Below are positions 11,514-24,048 of a stretch of 64,000 nt of DNA, piece by piece. Below the pieces are notes generated by a model that did no database searches, was not told the DNA's origin, and saw nothing but the letters and a program-made list of their open reading frames with translations. This DNA comes from Oreohelix idahoensis (lineage: Eukaryota > Mollusca > Gastropoda > Stylommatophora > Oreohelicidae): positions 117,501-181,500 of the forward strand of contig JAMPIV010015252.1 of NCBI GenBank assembly GCA_024509875.1, read 5' to 3'. Each line of letters begins with the position of its first letter. Position 1 is the first letter of the stretch. Position numbers and translations under genes: made by a program.

Positions 11514-12597
11514 TGATGCGTGATGCCATATGATGATGGATGGCATCCGCATGTCTGGTTTTGTGTAGTGTGTAGATGTGTTCAGTCAAAACAATGTTCA
11601 TGCAACAATAACAGGGCAATCCACATAGGACGTCAGTAAACTCACGACGTATAAAGTCAATGAGTCTTGAAACAGCCGTTGACGTTTTTCTTCATTATTT
11701 ATTGTGGACGCCACAGTGACAAAATGGTTACGCAAATGTGTAGGCACATCAAACAGTCATTATCACAGCAACATTCAATACAGCAATAAACGGTAGACAG
11801 CATTACAATGATGAGTCAGATGCATGTTATATTTCAAAGTGCTGTAAATGTAGTCAGGTGAACAACTCCATCCTTTTCTATAACAGCCAGGAGATAACCA
11901 GATGTATGAGATCAGTTCACTCTCCTTAGTTTGACTTCAGCAAGACAGACACGTCTGCCGAAGTATAAATAATGTCCTCAAAAATATCCTCTAGATAATA
12001 AAGGTTTTCCAAACCTAGTTCATTTAACAAAGTAGCAAGTAATGGTCCTTGGTACCTGCATCAACCGATGCAGTACAATGCAGCGACATGTGAGCTGGGA
12101 AAAAACATCTCGTGACGACGACTTTCGCAGACAGGCTATGAATCGAAATCGCTCACGACCCAAAATCAATAGAGTTAATGAAAAAGTCAATTTACCTTGC
12201 TTTCATGAAATACACAGAAATATCACGCCTCCCGACATGTGGGAAAACACTAGAGGTATTATCTCGACTAAACGAAATATCCATAAGAGGACTACACATC
12301 CCTGACAGAACAAAAAAAAGCGGAGATCCCCTCTTCAACGAGGCATCTCTTTCGCCATTCCAAATCGCTCACTCCCCACTAGTGGTGGGCGGAAACCGAT
12401 CGACCAAACAACAAGACAAGTCATGCGCAGTCCAGCGCAAAAATGACCACAGCTCAAAAGTTAACTGCATTCGATACTAACGCGAGAAGACAAATGCTTA
12501 CCGAGAAAAGTGACTATAGATTTCAAGCAGTTGTTGCCCTTGCGTTATAAAACAGATATTGAAATAAAACGATGTTGCGAGAATTTATCACGCAACA
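11514..12597 (-). repeat. Element E 3' LTR
   Basis: In element orientation it opens TGTTGCGTGAT and closes ATCACGCATCA, an 11-bp imperfect inverted pair. The partner is 19764-20845. The 87-codon open frame inside each LTR copy (12042-12305 and 20291-20554) is identical but has no protein-like features. Confidence 0.95.
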
Positions 12598-13348
12598 TAT
12601 CACCACCTCCTCCCGATAAAAAAAAAATGTGGAACAATATTTTTTTTTTCAATATCAAAGAGCAAGCGATAAGCGGCTCAAAACGCACGAATTATGCGCT
12701 GATAATTAATTAAATTGCCAAACAATAGGCTAATTATAGAGTGTCTGGTGAGGATATACCTCAACAGAAAAATAAATATGTCTCAAAAAATATTCACATC
12801 GGGGAGGTGTCACCAACACACATCACGTTAGCATGTAAACACAATATACGTATGCAAGTTACTATAATCATCATTAAACAGCATACTCTAATATTGTCTT
12901 TAAAAATGGATGTACAAATCTGATAGGAAAATTTAAATAGTACATTCTTTGACATGTAATGACATAAGTACATAGTAAAGTTAAACTACATGACGATCCA
13001 GGACATATGCTCTGGTATTCCGAGGGTAAGTACACAATCCAGAACTCGTAAGGTAAGTCCTCAGCTCAACAATGACATTCTGAGAAAGTACAAGCAATAT
13101 AATGCTAATTAATAACTAATATGCTTCATAAGGTACAATACATTATTAATAATTGTGGCTGTTTAGTAAACTAACGGCCCTTATATTAACTACTCAGTCC
13201 TCCTCTATCATCTTAAAAAACGAACAGAAGAAGATGACAACAAAGCACGATAGTGTGTACATATAAAGTAAGTACAGATGTGCTAATCTATTGTAGAAAT
13301 ATAGGTGTGTTATGACTCTGTAATATATGGAAATATAGGACAGAAGTA
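12598..13348 (-). other. Element E polypurine tract and 3' non-coding region
   Basis: In minus orientation GGGAGGAGGTGGTGATA directly precedes the 3' LTR (12598-12614), a good plus-strand primer tract. The remainder up to the RNase H stop is AT-rich without genes. Confidence 0.7.
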
Positions 13349-15429
13349 TTAGTTGTAGTCATGTGGGCATCTAGACAAAATGTCAGCCATCACATTATCC
13401 GCACCACGGATAGCTCGTACCGTGAAGTGAAAAGGTTGAAGAGCTATAGCATATCGAGTGGATCTCGAACTCTTCAAATTCTTAGTCTGAATAGCTGTAA
13501 GAGCTTTCTGATCAGTCTCTAGAATGAAATGTGCGCCCAGGAGGAATCTTTGTAGCTTTAGAATTGACCAAACCATCGCTAACAACTCACGGTCTAAAAC
13601 CGAGTAGTTCCTCTCTGCCGCATTTAGTTTTCTAGAAATGTACATAACAGGATGCAGAGTATTTGCATATTCTTGCATCAGTGCTGCTCCAATCCCAGTG
13701 GATGAAGCATCACTCCGAAGAACAAAAGTCCTATCAAGAGTAGGTAATCTTAAGATGGGAGGAGAAGAAAATATATTCTTGATTTGGTCTAGTGAAGATT
13801 GGCATTCTTCAGACCAACGGACCAGATTAGGCGAACCTTTCTTCAACAATGTTGAGAGAGGTGCCAGGATCGAAGATAAATTTGGAATAAATCTCCCATA
13901 AAATTGAATTAAACCTAAGAGACTCCTAACTTGTTTCTTCGTTTTAGGAACAGAGATGTTCAGTATTTTGGAAGTATTGTGGTCTTCTGTCTTCAAGAGA
14001 CCATGACCAACACGATGACCCAGGAAAGAGATTTCACCAAAACCAACAAAAGCTTTAGAAGGTTTTGGTGTCAAATTATTCTCACGTAGAGTGGACAGTA
14101 AGTCATATAACCCTAAATAGTGATCTTCCCAGGTATCACTGAAGAGACAGATGTCATCTAAGTATGCGATGACATCCGAACGATGTGACAGAATTCGACG
14201 CATCATGCGAACGAAAGTGGCAGGGGCGTTCATGAGACCAAAAGGCATAACATTCCATTGAAATAGACCCCTAGGTGTAGAAAAAGCAGTAAGAGGTTTG
14301 GCATGCTCTGCTAAAGGCACTTGCCAATAACCTTTAGACAAGTCAAGTTTAGTGAAGAATCTAGAATTAGAAAGTCTAATCAGTAGATCTTCTAACAAAG
14401 GCATCGGTTCAGCATCGAACTTTGTGACCTGATTCAATTTGCGATAATCAACGCAAATTCGTATGTTCTTATCCTTCTTCCGGACAATAACCATGGAAGA
14501 AGAATATGGTGAAGTCGATGGTTCAATTATATTTAATTGAATCATTTCATCCAATTCCTTTTCCACTTGCGACTGAAAGTGTATAGGAATAGGATACGGC
14601 CTAACCCTAATTGGATTTGTCGGTAAGAATTATGTCATGTTCTATGACATCTGTGTGTCCAGGAATGTCAGTGAGAACATCCTGAAATGTTTGTAACATC
14701 GACGAGACTTGTCGATGTTCGTCACCAGAAAGATTAGGAGAAACAGAAACGTTTTTCCAAGATTCCGTGGAATGTAATGGAACCACTGGAAGGGGAAGGT
14801 TGACATCGGAGAAGGTAGCTTCCTCATCCTGTATGACAGACAGGGATGAATAATGACCGTGAGGTGCAGGAGCATCATCCGTTGCCTGGAAAATAGGCAG
14901 AAAATAGTCCGGACGTTCGTGAAATTCCGAAAGCATGTTTATGTGGAAAGTTTTATGCTTTCCATCAATATCGACCACATAGTCAACATCGGAAATCCGA
15001 GAGACTATTGCATACGGACCTTTCCATGCAATAAGAAGTCTATTTTCCCTACTGGAGTAGGACGAATGCTTTGTCACCTGGACAAAGTTGTCGTAGACAT
15101 CTATTCTTGTTAGCAAACTGCCTTGCCTTCTCTTTAGCAATTTCTGATGAAGCAGTTGCTAGCTTACATGCCTCAATGATCTTTTGTCTAAGAGCAATGA
15201 CATACTCATATGAGGATTGAGTTTCATCGCTATATCATCGGCAGTGAGTGGTTGAGATCGTGTAATAAAGACATAGGGCCGCGTGGACGCGCGCCAAAGA
15301 CAAGTTCAGAAGGAGAAAATCCTGTATGTTCGTTGGCGACCTCTCTATATGCAAAGAGAGCCGCGGGTAAAACCCAATCTTGAGGATGATCTTCAGTTAC
15401 TTACCACTGCAAAGTCTTGAGCGTTCTAT
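13349..15429 (-). pseudogene. Element E integrase C-terminus, reverse transcriptase and RNase H
   Basis: Two main open segments, 15140-14607 and 14566-13349, separated by indels. The first holds the integrase C-terminal part (YVVDIDGKHKTFHINML) and a linker. The second is reverse transcriptase with IRICVDYRKLN, LDLSKGYWQVPL and the catalytic YLDD (AYLDDICLF), then RNase H starting at LRSDASSTGIGAAL with the later E and D positions (DRELLAMVW, ETDQKAL). It ends at NVMADILSRCP with no chromodomain. It would copy the element RNA into DNA. The frame break between 15430 and 15140 and the stop near 14600 make this copy inactive. Confidence 0.9.
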
Positions 15430-17472
15430 TCAGACCTCAACTAACCCATTAGACATAGGATGGTAGATACTACTGAGAGATCGTTCAATATGTAAGGTAG
15501 ACATTACCTGTGACATAGTGTCAGATATGAGTTGAGTGCCATGGTCTGACAATATTTCTCTGGGGAACCCCAAGCAAGAAAATATCAACCAAAGAGCATC
15601 TGCGATATCTGTAGTAGATATGCTCTTAAGAGGAATAGCCTCTGGCCAACGTGTGCACATATCGACACATGTAAGGATAAACTGATGTCCTCTGGCCGAC
15701 TTGACCTTAAAAGGGCCAATAATATCTATGGCCATTTTCTGAAACGGCCGAATAGGAATGTCAGCAGCCTGGATAGGCGCAGCATGTCGTGGTCCTCTAG
15801 ATTTGACCTCCTGACATACCTTGCATGATCGGCAGTAAATACGAATGTCCTTATTGACAAAAGGCCAAAAGAAAGCCGCAAGGACTCTCGACTTCGTACG
15901 GGCAAAACCCATATGTCCAGCACATTGCGAGTCATGAGCATGTTGCAATATTTGGACTCTCATGCTCTTGGGAACAAGAATTTGCGAATGTGCCGACGTA
16001 GTCGAATCTTGTACCATACGTACAAGTACGCCGTTTCTCATTGCAATCCAAGATTTTCTATTTGTATCCTGATTCGGATCACCTTTCTTCGCAAGAACGA
16101 AGAATTTTTTTAAAGAAGGATCTTCTTCTTGCAATTTTATGAAAGAGTCACGAGTAATTACTAAGTGACTATCTTGGCTATCAACTTCATTATCACTATT
16201 CAGTGAAGTTTCGGGTGTTTGTAGAGCTTGTGCTCTTGTAACTACTGCATTTGTAGCTTGCATGTTATTATCTTCCCAAGCAGCAATCTGCTGTGGGGTA
16301 CACTCCCTAACTCCGTGAATACGACCAATAATAAGGTCCGCAATAGGATTAGGTAAGAGACAAGCATGCACATCTCCAGTAAAGAAAGGAGTGGCAATGC
16401 GAATTACAGCAGTAGGATATTTTTCTAGAGTGCCGCCAAATGTGACACATTTAATAACCCTTCCTGTAGCACAAGATGGATCTACAAGCGATTGTCTAAC
16501 ACCAATAGTGGTGCATCCGGAATCGAAAAGTAGTGAGACCGGAGTATCATTAACAAGACCCTTATGTAGAATTAAAGAACCCCTCCCGTCATGCGCAACA
16601 GCAGCAGGAAGAGCGGGAAGTGGGTGACCACAACTCAAAGTAGTTATGGTACCCGGTTCGAATAAAGTACTGCATTGGGGGCATTTGTTTGCTCTCTCAA
16701 AGTCAAAAGCAGAACTAGTGACAGCGTCAAAGTTTTTACTATCAACAACATGATTACAGGCTCCCTCAGTTTCCTGTTGTACAGCATTAGCCTGCTGATA
16801 TCTCTTTTTTTTGTGTTGAGATCTACCCCGACTATTATTACCTCTGAAGTTATCAGAGTTATTATTATCTCTGCAGTTATTATTGTCTCTATTGTAATTG
16901 TTATACTGGTTCGAATTCCAGTTTCCACGATTACTATCATGTTCACATTGATGCGAACATCTATTTGTTTGGTTCTGAGGTCTTCGGCAGGAATAACCTC
17001 TATTACCATATCCTCTTTTGAAATGCTTATAATTATTAGGGTGATAGTAACGACCACTATCAGGTTGTCTCCAATTCTTCGAAGAAGAATCACCATGAAA
17101 TTGGTTTCCATGATTTTGACAGAAATTACCGCTGCCCTTTCTATCAAAATTTTGTTGGGATCTACGAGCAAAGTTTTGACCATACGGAGCTGCCGAAGCA
17201 ACTGGTAAACCTTCTTTCACCTTAGAGTTACCCATGGTTATGTGTGGGTGCGCAGTTACGTATTGGCAACAGAAATCTTCCATTTCTTTTATTGTTTTAG
17301 GTTTACGTTCATGAAGGAAAGCAAGGAAAGACTCATTGACAGACGACATGACTTTGTCTCTAAGTATTAAGTCCATAAGTCCTTCATAAGTTTTTTTCCG
17401 TCTTAGATAGTTCAACCCATCGTGAGAAAGTAATGCGTATTCTTGCAATAAACTCGGAGAATTCAACTCCAT
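15430..17472 (-). pseudogene. Element E gag C-terminus, zinc motif, protease and integrase
   Basis: A 680-codon open frame. It starts within the gag core (LRDKVMSSVNESFLAFLHERK), then an Asn/Arg/Gly-rich basic region, then CPQCSTLF...SCGH, then aspartic protease LLFDSGCTTIGVRQSL and the flap-like IGRIHG. The integrase follows: HH-CC zinc region HAHDSQCAGHMG...CRSCKVCQEV and the core with D (MAIDIIGP), D (LSDHGTQ) and E (NGLVE), spacing DD35E. Integrase before reverse transcriptase is the Gmr1 arrangement. The frame stops right after the catalytic Glu, so this copy is broken. Confidence 0.92.
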
Positions 17473-17474
17473 TT

Positions 17475-18329
17475 TCAGGTAACATGTTTTTTAAATTGTA
17501 GACGATAGCCGTCTTCGTTAAGCTGATATTTCTTTAACAAAGCGGCCCTGACAACCTCATAATTGCTCTTGTCAGGTTCATCCACCATATTTAATATACT
17601 TAGAGCTTTACCTGTCAGTATCCCTGATAACTGATAAACATATTTTGCTTTGTCTATGTTATGAGCTGTACATGCTTGTTCAAATCTGTCCAGATAGAAC
17701 ATTATGTCATCACTGGAAGGACTAAATGTTGGTAACTTAATCTTAAAAGTATCATTATTAGCCTTCCCAGAAGATGAACCCTTGTTTGAATCATTACCAT
17801 TACTCATGCTCGTCAATTTCAATTTCTCCAACTCTAAAGCTAAGAGTTTTTTCTTCATGTTCCATTTTTGCTTTCCTCTCATCAGACTCTCTTTGTAACT
17901 TCCTTTCTTCAGCTTGAGCCTGCATTTGAAGTCTTTCATTTTCAGCTTCTTTTTCAAGTCTTTTATTTTCAGCTTCTTTTTCAAGTCTTTTATTTTCAGC
18001 TTCTTTTTCAAGTCTTTTATTTTCAGCTTCTTTTTCAAGTCTTTTATTCTCAGCTTCTTTTCAAGTCTTTTATTCTCAGCCTCTAGCTGTAGCTTTCTTT
18101 CCTCAGCTTCTGATTCCCTTTTTTGTTTTTCCATTTCCATTTGGAATCTCTTTTCATCCACCTGCATCTGCAGTTTCTTTTGTTCAGCTTCCATATGCAG
18201 TTTCTTTTGTTCAGCTTCCATTGCTTTATCATATCGAGCAGTTGCAAATTCTTCTAACTTATCACCAGTCTTCCCAAGCAATTTACCCTGCTCAATAAAG
18301 TGCTCAAATGTAGACATGTTGTCTAACAT
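17475..18329 (-). pseudogene. Element E gag N-terminal half
   Basis: Likely starts at the Met opening MSTFEHFIEQGKLLG, which matches the starts in C (MSTLDYFIKQAKAL) and D. A long Glu/Lys coiled coil follows and includes a 27-bp tandem repeat. The globular gag core has FKLPTFSPSSDDIMFYLDRF. Near 18060 one T is missing from a repeat unit, so the listed frame reads the repeat out of phase until about 17850, where another change restores it. A further A-run change near 17485 closes the frame at HVT. The protein would form the particle around the element RNA. Confidence 0.85.
17935..18085 (-). repeat. 27-bp tandem repeat within element E gag
   Basis: Five or so copies of a unit with TCTTTTATTTTCAGCTTC (plus strand). 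In the gag frame it encodes the 9-residue unit EAENKRLEK, extending the coiled coil. No frame of the unit contains a stop, which lets the frame slip without ending the ORF. Confidence 0.85.
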
Positions 18330-19763
18330 ATGAGTCCAAAACCTGAAATAATTAACTAATTTATTTCAAACCTAAGTGTAACAAGTCTTAATTAAGCACT
18401 TGTATATTCACATCACATTATATTATCCCAGTCTCTGTGGGAAACAAGTCTCCAATCAAAGAACTTGTATATGAAATATCAGCACTCAAATCTTGATCAT
18501 AAGTGCACTTCTCATTCAATAGTGCACGACACTATTCATCATTCATTTATCATCAGTATAGTAGTAACAGTGCATTAGCATAGCCCATTAACTAATTACT
18601 ATAACTGTAAACAATGACTATGTAAACACATGCAGAATGTAAACATTGAAAATGTAAACAATACAAACAATGTAAACAATAACAATGTAAACAATAACAA
18701 AGATCAGCAACAATACAAAAACTTTCGCAGAAATCAACTAAAAATAAAGCAGAAATTAATGAAATATCACAAAAAATGTGACGATATCTGCGATAGAATT
18801 AAACAAAATACATGACACCACAGTGTATAAACAAAAATGTTGTATGAAACTAAATTATAGACAAGAGTAGGCTAACAAATACAAACAAATCACAACAAAA
18901 CTAAAGAATGTGAAATAATAACGAAAACAATATTAAAACATGTCATCACAGCTAACATAAATAGCAACAGAAGTCGCTTAGCAAATTCCAGTATCGGAAA
19001 TTTGCAAACCCTACAGAAAACGCTCACAATAGACGACCTCTATGACGTGGCATAATCTAACGGAGACACCACCCAACCGAGAACCCGCTGAAATATAAAC
19101 ATATAAATATACAAATAACATATAGACATATAATATATAGAATGAGATGATACACAGAAGACTCAGCAGAAGTATAAGGGCACAGTTTTACATACAAACA
19201 GGCCACTTAACTTAAAGGCTTCCAATCGTAGAACAGCAGAAAAACGGATGTCAATCAACGTCCTAAAGAGCGAAGCTCCAACGATGATGGCACATCTGAA
19301 CTGCTTCCACTGCTAACACGATGGTACAAGAGCTTCTGAAATACTGTGTGTTGAGTTGTTTCGGCACTTGACCTTCTAATCCAAAAGTAAGTTGATGGAA
19401 ATCGGTACTTGGCCTTCTTCAGAAAACAACCCGTTTCAACCGGCACTTGACCTTCTCAAAAAACGACAGCACTGGAACCTTGACAGCAGCAACTTGCTTG
19501 ACTTGCGTAAAAGATAACAGCAGTCCGAGTTATCCGGCAACATGTAACAACGCCGGGTACTGTCAAATTCTTGTTTCCGTCAAAAGGTTGAAATTTTGAC
19601 TTTTACCGGGCAACGCCGAGTACTTTGAAAATTTTGAAGATGTTGACTGTATTGAAGAATGTTAATTTCTTGAAGGATGCTGATGAATTCTTGTTGAAAA
19701 TGAAGTGGGTAAGGGACCCCGTGTTTGCTAGTACCAGAATCAAACCAGCTTATGGCCACCAAA
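18330..19763 (-). other. Element E leader and primer-binding site
   Basis: In minus orientation the 5' LTR is followed after 2 bases by TGGTGGCCATAAGCTGG (about 19745-19761), the primer-binding site. The leader contains a TCTGTAGG block with the hairpin GCAAATTTCC...GGAATTTGC (about 18980-19020), a TATACACTGTG block (about 18821) and a TGATTTCTGCGAAAG block (about 18722-18738). All three blocks recur in other elements. No coding sequence. Confidence 0.6.
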
Positions 19764-20845
19764 TGATGCGTGATGCCATATGATGATGGATGGCATCCGC
19801 ATGTCTGGTTTTGTGTAGTGTGTAGATGTGTTCAGTCAAAACAATGTTCATGCAACAATAACAGGGCAATCCACATAGGACGTCAGTAAACTCACGACGT
19901 ATAAAGTCAATGAGTCTTGAAACAGCCGTTGACGTTTTTTCTTCATTATTTATTGTGGACGCCACAGTGACAAAATGGTTACGCAAATGTGTAGGCACAT
20001 CAAACAGTCATTATCACAGCAACATTCAATACAGCAATAAACGGTAGACAGCATTACAATGATGAGTCAGATGCATGTTATATTTCAAAGTGCTGTAAAT
20101 GTAGTCAGGTGAACAATCATCCTTTTCTATAACAGCCAGGAGATAACCAGATGTATGAGATCAGTTCACTCTCCTTAGTTTGACTTCAGCAAGACAGACA
20201 CGTCTGCCGAAGTATAAATAATGTCCTCAAGAATATCCTCTAGATAATAAAGGTTTTCCAAACCTAGTTCATTTAACAAAGTAGCAAGTAATGGTCCTTG
20301 GTACCTGCATCAACCGATGCAGTACAATGCAGCGACATGTGAGCTGGGAAAAAACATCTCGTGACGACGACTTTCGCAGACAGGCTATGAATCGAAATCG
20401 CTCACGACCCAAAATCAATAGAGTTAATGAAAAAGTCAATTTACCTTGCTTTCATGAAATACACAGAAATATCACGCCTCCCGACATGTGGGAAAACACT
20501 AGAGGTATTATCTCGACTAAACGAAATATCCATAAGAGGACTACACATCCCTGACAGAACAAAAAAAAGCGGAGATCCCCTCTTCAACGAGGCATCTCTT
20601 TCGCCATTCCAAATCGCTCACTCCCACTAGTGGTGGGCGGAAACCGATCGACCAAACAACAAGACAAGTCATGCGCAGTCCAGCGCAAAAATGACCACAG
20701 CTCAAAAGTTAACTGCATTCGATACTAACGCGAGAAGACAAATGCTTACCGAGAAAAGTGACTATAGATTTCAAGCAGTTGTTGCCCTTGCGTTATAAAA
20801 CAGATATTGAAATAAAACGATGTTGCGAGAATTTATCACGCAACA
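19764..20845 (-). repeat. Element E 5' LTR
   Basis: Partner of 11514-12597, 1082 bp. Differences from it are a few substitutions and one- to two-base indels. The target repeat CCTTG follows at 20846-20850. Confidence 0.95.
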
Positions 20846-20850
20846 CCTTG

Positions 20851-21491
20851 GTTTATCATTGTATTGTCTTCATTAATCCCATAATCTAATGTTATTTCTA
20901 TAAATTGATGTTAATAATATATTTAATTGTTACGGGAGTAATGATGATGACTTACGGGATTGCATCAAGCTGCAGTAGTAGTCCAAGACTTTTATAAAGC
21001 ATTTCGTAGATGATGAATTGGGCATAAAATATTAACTTGATAAATACAAGTAATATTAAATTAAAATAATTTATTGAATTATTGCCTTGTATTCACACCA
21101 TGGATAGGTGTTGAATTGAAAAAAACTATATATATAATATAGTAATTTGTACACTTTCATAGTCCTACAGTGTGGACTTAGCACATATCTTTAATTGATT
21201 AGTGTAATTATGGAGGGATAATGCCCATAATTATTTAATAGTGATATTAGGTGCATGATATAAATTCAGCATCTTGAATAAGTAAATATCATAACTATTT
21301 ATGATATAGATTACTGACTACTTATAATATTATTATAAAATATTGAATAGTTGTTGAACTTACCACAATTATTAAGAGGATATTATAGTTGGTAATATTG
21401 AGTATTCAGACGTCGAGTACGTACAAATAATTACATAAATTCTATTGTTGATTACTATAGATCAGTGAGTACTTACCATATTAACGTCAAG
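20851..21491 (+). other. Element B leader, second part
   Basis: AT-rich continuation of the leader of B after element E. It contains TGTTACGGGAGTAAT (about 20932-20946), identical to the first 15 bases of the 5' LTR of B. No gene. Confidence 0.6.
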
Positions 21492-22487
21492 ATGCTTTCC
21501 TTGGATCATTTTATAAAAAATGGGAAAGATTTTAATATGAAAGGACAAGAACTACGTGAATATGCAGAAAAAGAATTTGAAAAATATAAAGCAGAATTAA
21601 CAGAACATAAACGAGAAGAAGCAGAACGGATAGCAACTTTAAAACATGAAGAGTCACAACGTGAGATGAAAGAAATAGAAAAGGAAAATAGACAAAGAGA
21701 AATTGCTAGACATGAAAGGGAGGAACGTCGACAAGAAGAAGAAAATAAAAGGAGAGACGAATTGGAATTGGCACGTATTCAGAATGAAACAGCAAGACTT
21801 CAGGCACAAAGTGTTGCTACAAACCAAAATGATAACGCACAAAATGGATCTTCATCCAACCAAACCAAACGTTTTTACAACTTTAAATTACCCCATTTTA
21901 ATTTAAATGTTGATGATTTATCATCATTTTTATCAAGATTTGAACGGACATGCAAATCAAATCAATTGCCTAAAGATGCATGGGTACTTAAGTTAAATGA
22001 ATTTTTAGTTGGGGAACCATTGACGGCATCTCAAAATGCTGACCCAACAATAGCTAATGATTACGATGCTATTAAATCCTTACTTTTACGGAGGTTTCAT
22101 TTGGACGAGGAAAATTGTAGATTGAAATTTAAAAATCTCCTACCTGAATCTCCTAAAGACTTTGAAGGGTTTATTGCGAACATACGCAATACGTTTAACG
22201 GATGGCTTGAACTGGCAGAAGTCAACAAATCATATGACAAATTAGTTGATTTGTTACTACGGGATAAGGTATTATCCTCGGTCAGCCCACCGTTCTTTGC
22301 ATATTTGCAAGAACGAAAGCCAGCTACCATTGAAGAGTTAGAAAAATTTTCATTGAATTATTGTACGACGCATCCAAATGCGAACATTTCTAACTCGTTG
22401 ATAAGAGAACCTCTACCTGTGGCTTCCAATATGGCATACAATAATAATAACAAACCACGATCTCACAGCGTAAATAGAAATGAATAG
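21492..22487 (+). pseudogene. Element B gag
   Basis: The open frame begins at 21465, but the Met at 21492 (MLSLDHFIKNGKDF) is the better start because it aligns with the starts of C, D and E. Residues about 30-115 form a Glu/Arg/Lys coiled coil. The gag core follows with FKLPHFNLNVDDLSSFLSRF, LLLRRFHLDEENCRLKF and LLRDKVLSSVSPPFFAYL. The frame ends at NRNE; the same protein continues in the +1 frame from 22480, overlapping by 8 bases. In E the corresponding junction is in one frame, so this is more likely a mutation than programmed shifting. Confidence 0.88.
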
Positions 22488-24048
22488 GAATTATTCACCT
22501 CAGTCACGCTATAACGACAGGCAATATAACGCTAATTATGATAGATCAAATAACCACAATAATAACAACAATTGGAATGGTAATAATCATGGCTCGAGAC
22601 ATCGAGACAACAGTTATTACAGGAGACAACGACATAATTCTAACGATTATTCTCGTAATCAATCTCATTCTCGTGGATCGTCACATTATAACCATAATAC
22701 AGGGGCGGCAGTTACAAATGATATCACCCCTAGGGTTCAGGTTCCACCTAACGATAATACAATACAGTCCTCTGCTGCATGTTTTGCTATAAATTATAAC
22801 GTGGCAAATAGTTGTCCACAATGCAATCTTGTTTTTCAGAAGGCGAAGGAGACAGTGCTAAACTGCGGACACATTACACCAGAGGTAGGTCTTGCAGCCA
22901 ATGATGGAACAGGCTCTCTGATTTTTAACAGGGGAATTGTTAATGGATCCATTGTCTCAGTGTTGAGAGATTCTGGATCTACAACGATCGGAGTGCGGCA
23001 GTCTCTGGTACATCCTAGCTGTGCAACAGGGGAATATGTCCGTTGCATGACCTTCGGGGGAACTATTGAGTTCTATCCCACAGCTATTATTCATGTCAAA
23101 ACACCTTTTTTCACGGGTAACGTAAAGGTATGCATGTTAAAAAAGCCTATTGCAGATCTTATGGTAGGTCGTATTCACGGCAGCAAGGATTGTACTGCAG
23201 AAGAAATCATTGAATGGGAGAAGAAAAATCTATATGTAGCTAATGCTGTTACAACAAGAGCACAGACGAAATTAGTAGAATCTATCAACCCTAAGGAGGA
23301 ACCGGACAAGCAGGAAACTATTGATGTTCATTCTTCGATTGACCGCACGTCCTTTGCGGTAAAACAGAAGGAAGACAGATCATTACAAAAATTTTTTGCT
23401 CAGGTCAATAAAGTTGACAATCCTATTTTAAATAATAATAATAATCATTGGTTTATGATTAAAAATGATATATTGATTAGATGTTTCAGGGATAAGACTC
23501 AAGTAAGACAACAGGTTATGGTACCTTTCGCTTTTAGAAGGTACATCCTCCAACACGCACATGATTCTAAGTGCGCAGGTCACATGGGATATACTCGGAC
23601 ACGTTCCCGAGTATTATCTTCATTTTTTTGGCCGGGAGTATCACGAGATATTTCACAGTACGTACGCTCCTGTACGATATGCCAGGAAGTGAAAGCACGT
23701 GGAGCGTTTCACACGGCGCCTATTCAGGCTTGTGACATATCTGTGAGACCCTTTGACAAGATGGCCATTGATATTATTGGTCCACTCTTACCATCAGCAA
23801 GAGGCCATAGATTTGTTCTCACATGCATTGACTTATGCACACGATGGCCAGAAGCCATCCCATTGAAGACCACCACTACCACAGATGTAGCTGATGCACT
23901 ACATCTGATCTTTCCCAGAGTGGGTTTTCCAAGGAAGCTGTTATCAGATCATGGATCTCAATTCATATCTGAGACGATGACAGAAGTGATGAAAACTTGG
24001 AATATTGATAGGAATCTTAGTAGCATTTATTATCCCATGAGTAATGGT
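22480..24048 (+). pseudogene. Element B basic region, zinc motif, protease and integrase (5' part)
   Basis: Continuous frame: an Asn/Arg/Tyr-rich basic stretch; CPQCNLVFQ...LNCGH zinc motif; protease with VLRDSGSTTIGVRQSL; integrase zinc region HAHDSKCAGHMG...CTICQEV; then MAIDIIGP and LSDHGSQ. It ends at YYPMSNG where the LTR of D begins, so the catalytic Glu is lost from this part. In protease the usual LFDSG reads LRDSG. The last 295 bp (23754-24048) are repeated on the other side of D at 33035-33329 with 3 differences. Confidence 0.9.

Larger units (their letters stand above)
11514..20845 (-). mobile_element. Element E: complete Gmr1-type Ty3/Gypsy retrotransposon
   Basis: 9.3 kb insertion in the leader of element B with LTRs of 1084 bp (11514-12597) and 1082 bp (19764-20845) and a perfect 5-bp target repeat CCTTG. 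The LTRs show only about half a dozen differences, indicating a fairly recent insertion. Read on the minus strand: 5' LTR, primer site, leader, gag (18329), protease, integrase, reverse transcriptase and RNase H (ends 13349), polypurine tract, 3' LTR. The coding region carries several single-base frameshifts. Confidence 0.95.

Noticed and set aside
12042..12305. 87-codon open frame, identical at 20291-20554
   Set aside because: It lies in both LTRs of element E, opposite to the coding strand, and has no protein-like features; duplication follows from the LTR.
17914..18333. 139-codon plus-strand Phe/Ser-rich frame
   Set aside because: Antisense shadow of the coiled-coil repeat in the gag of element E.
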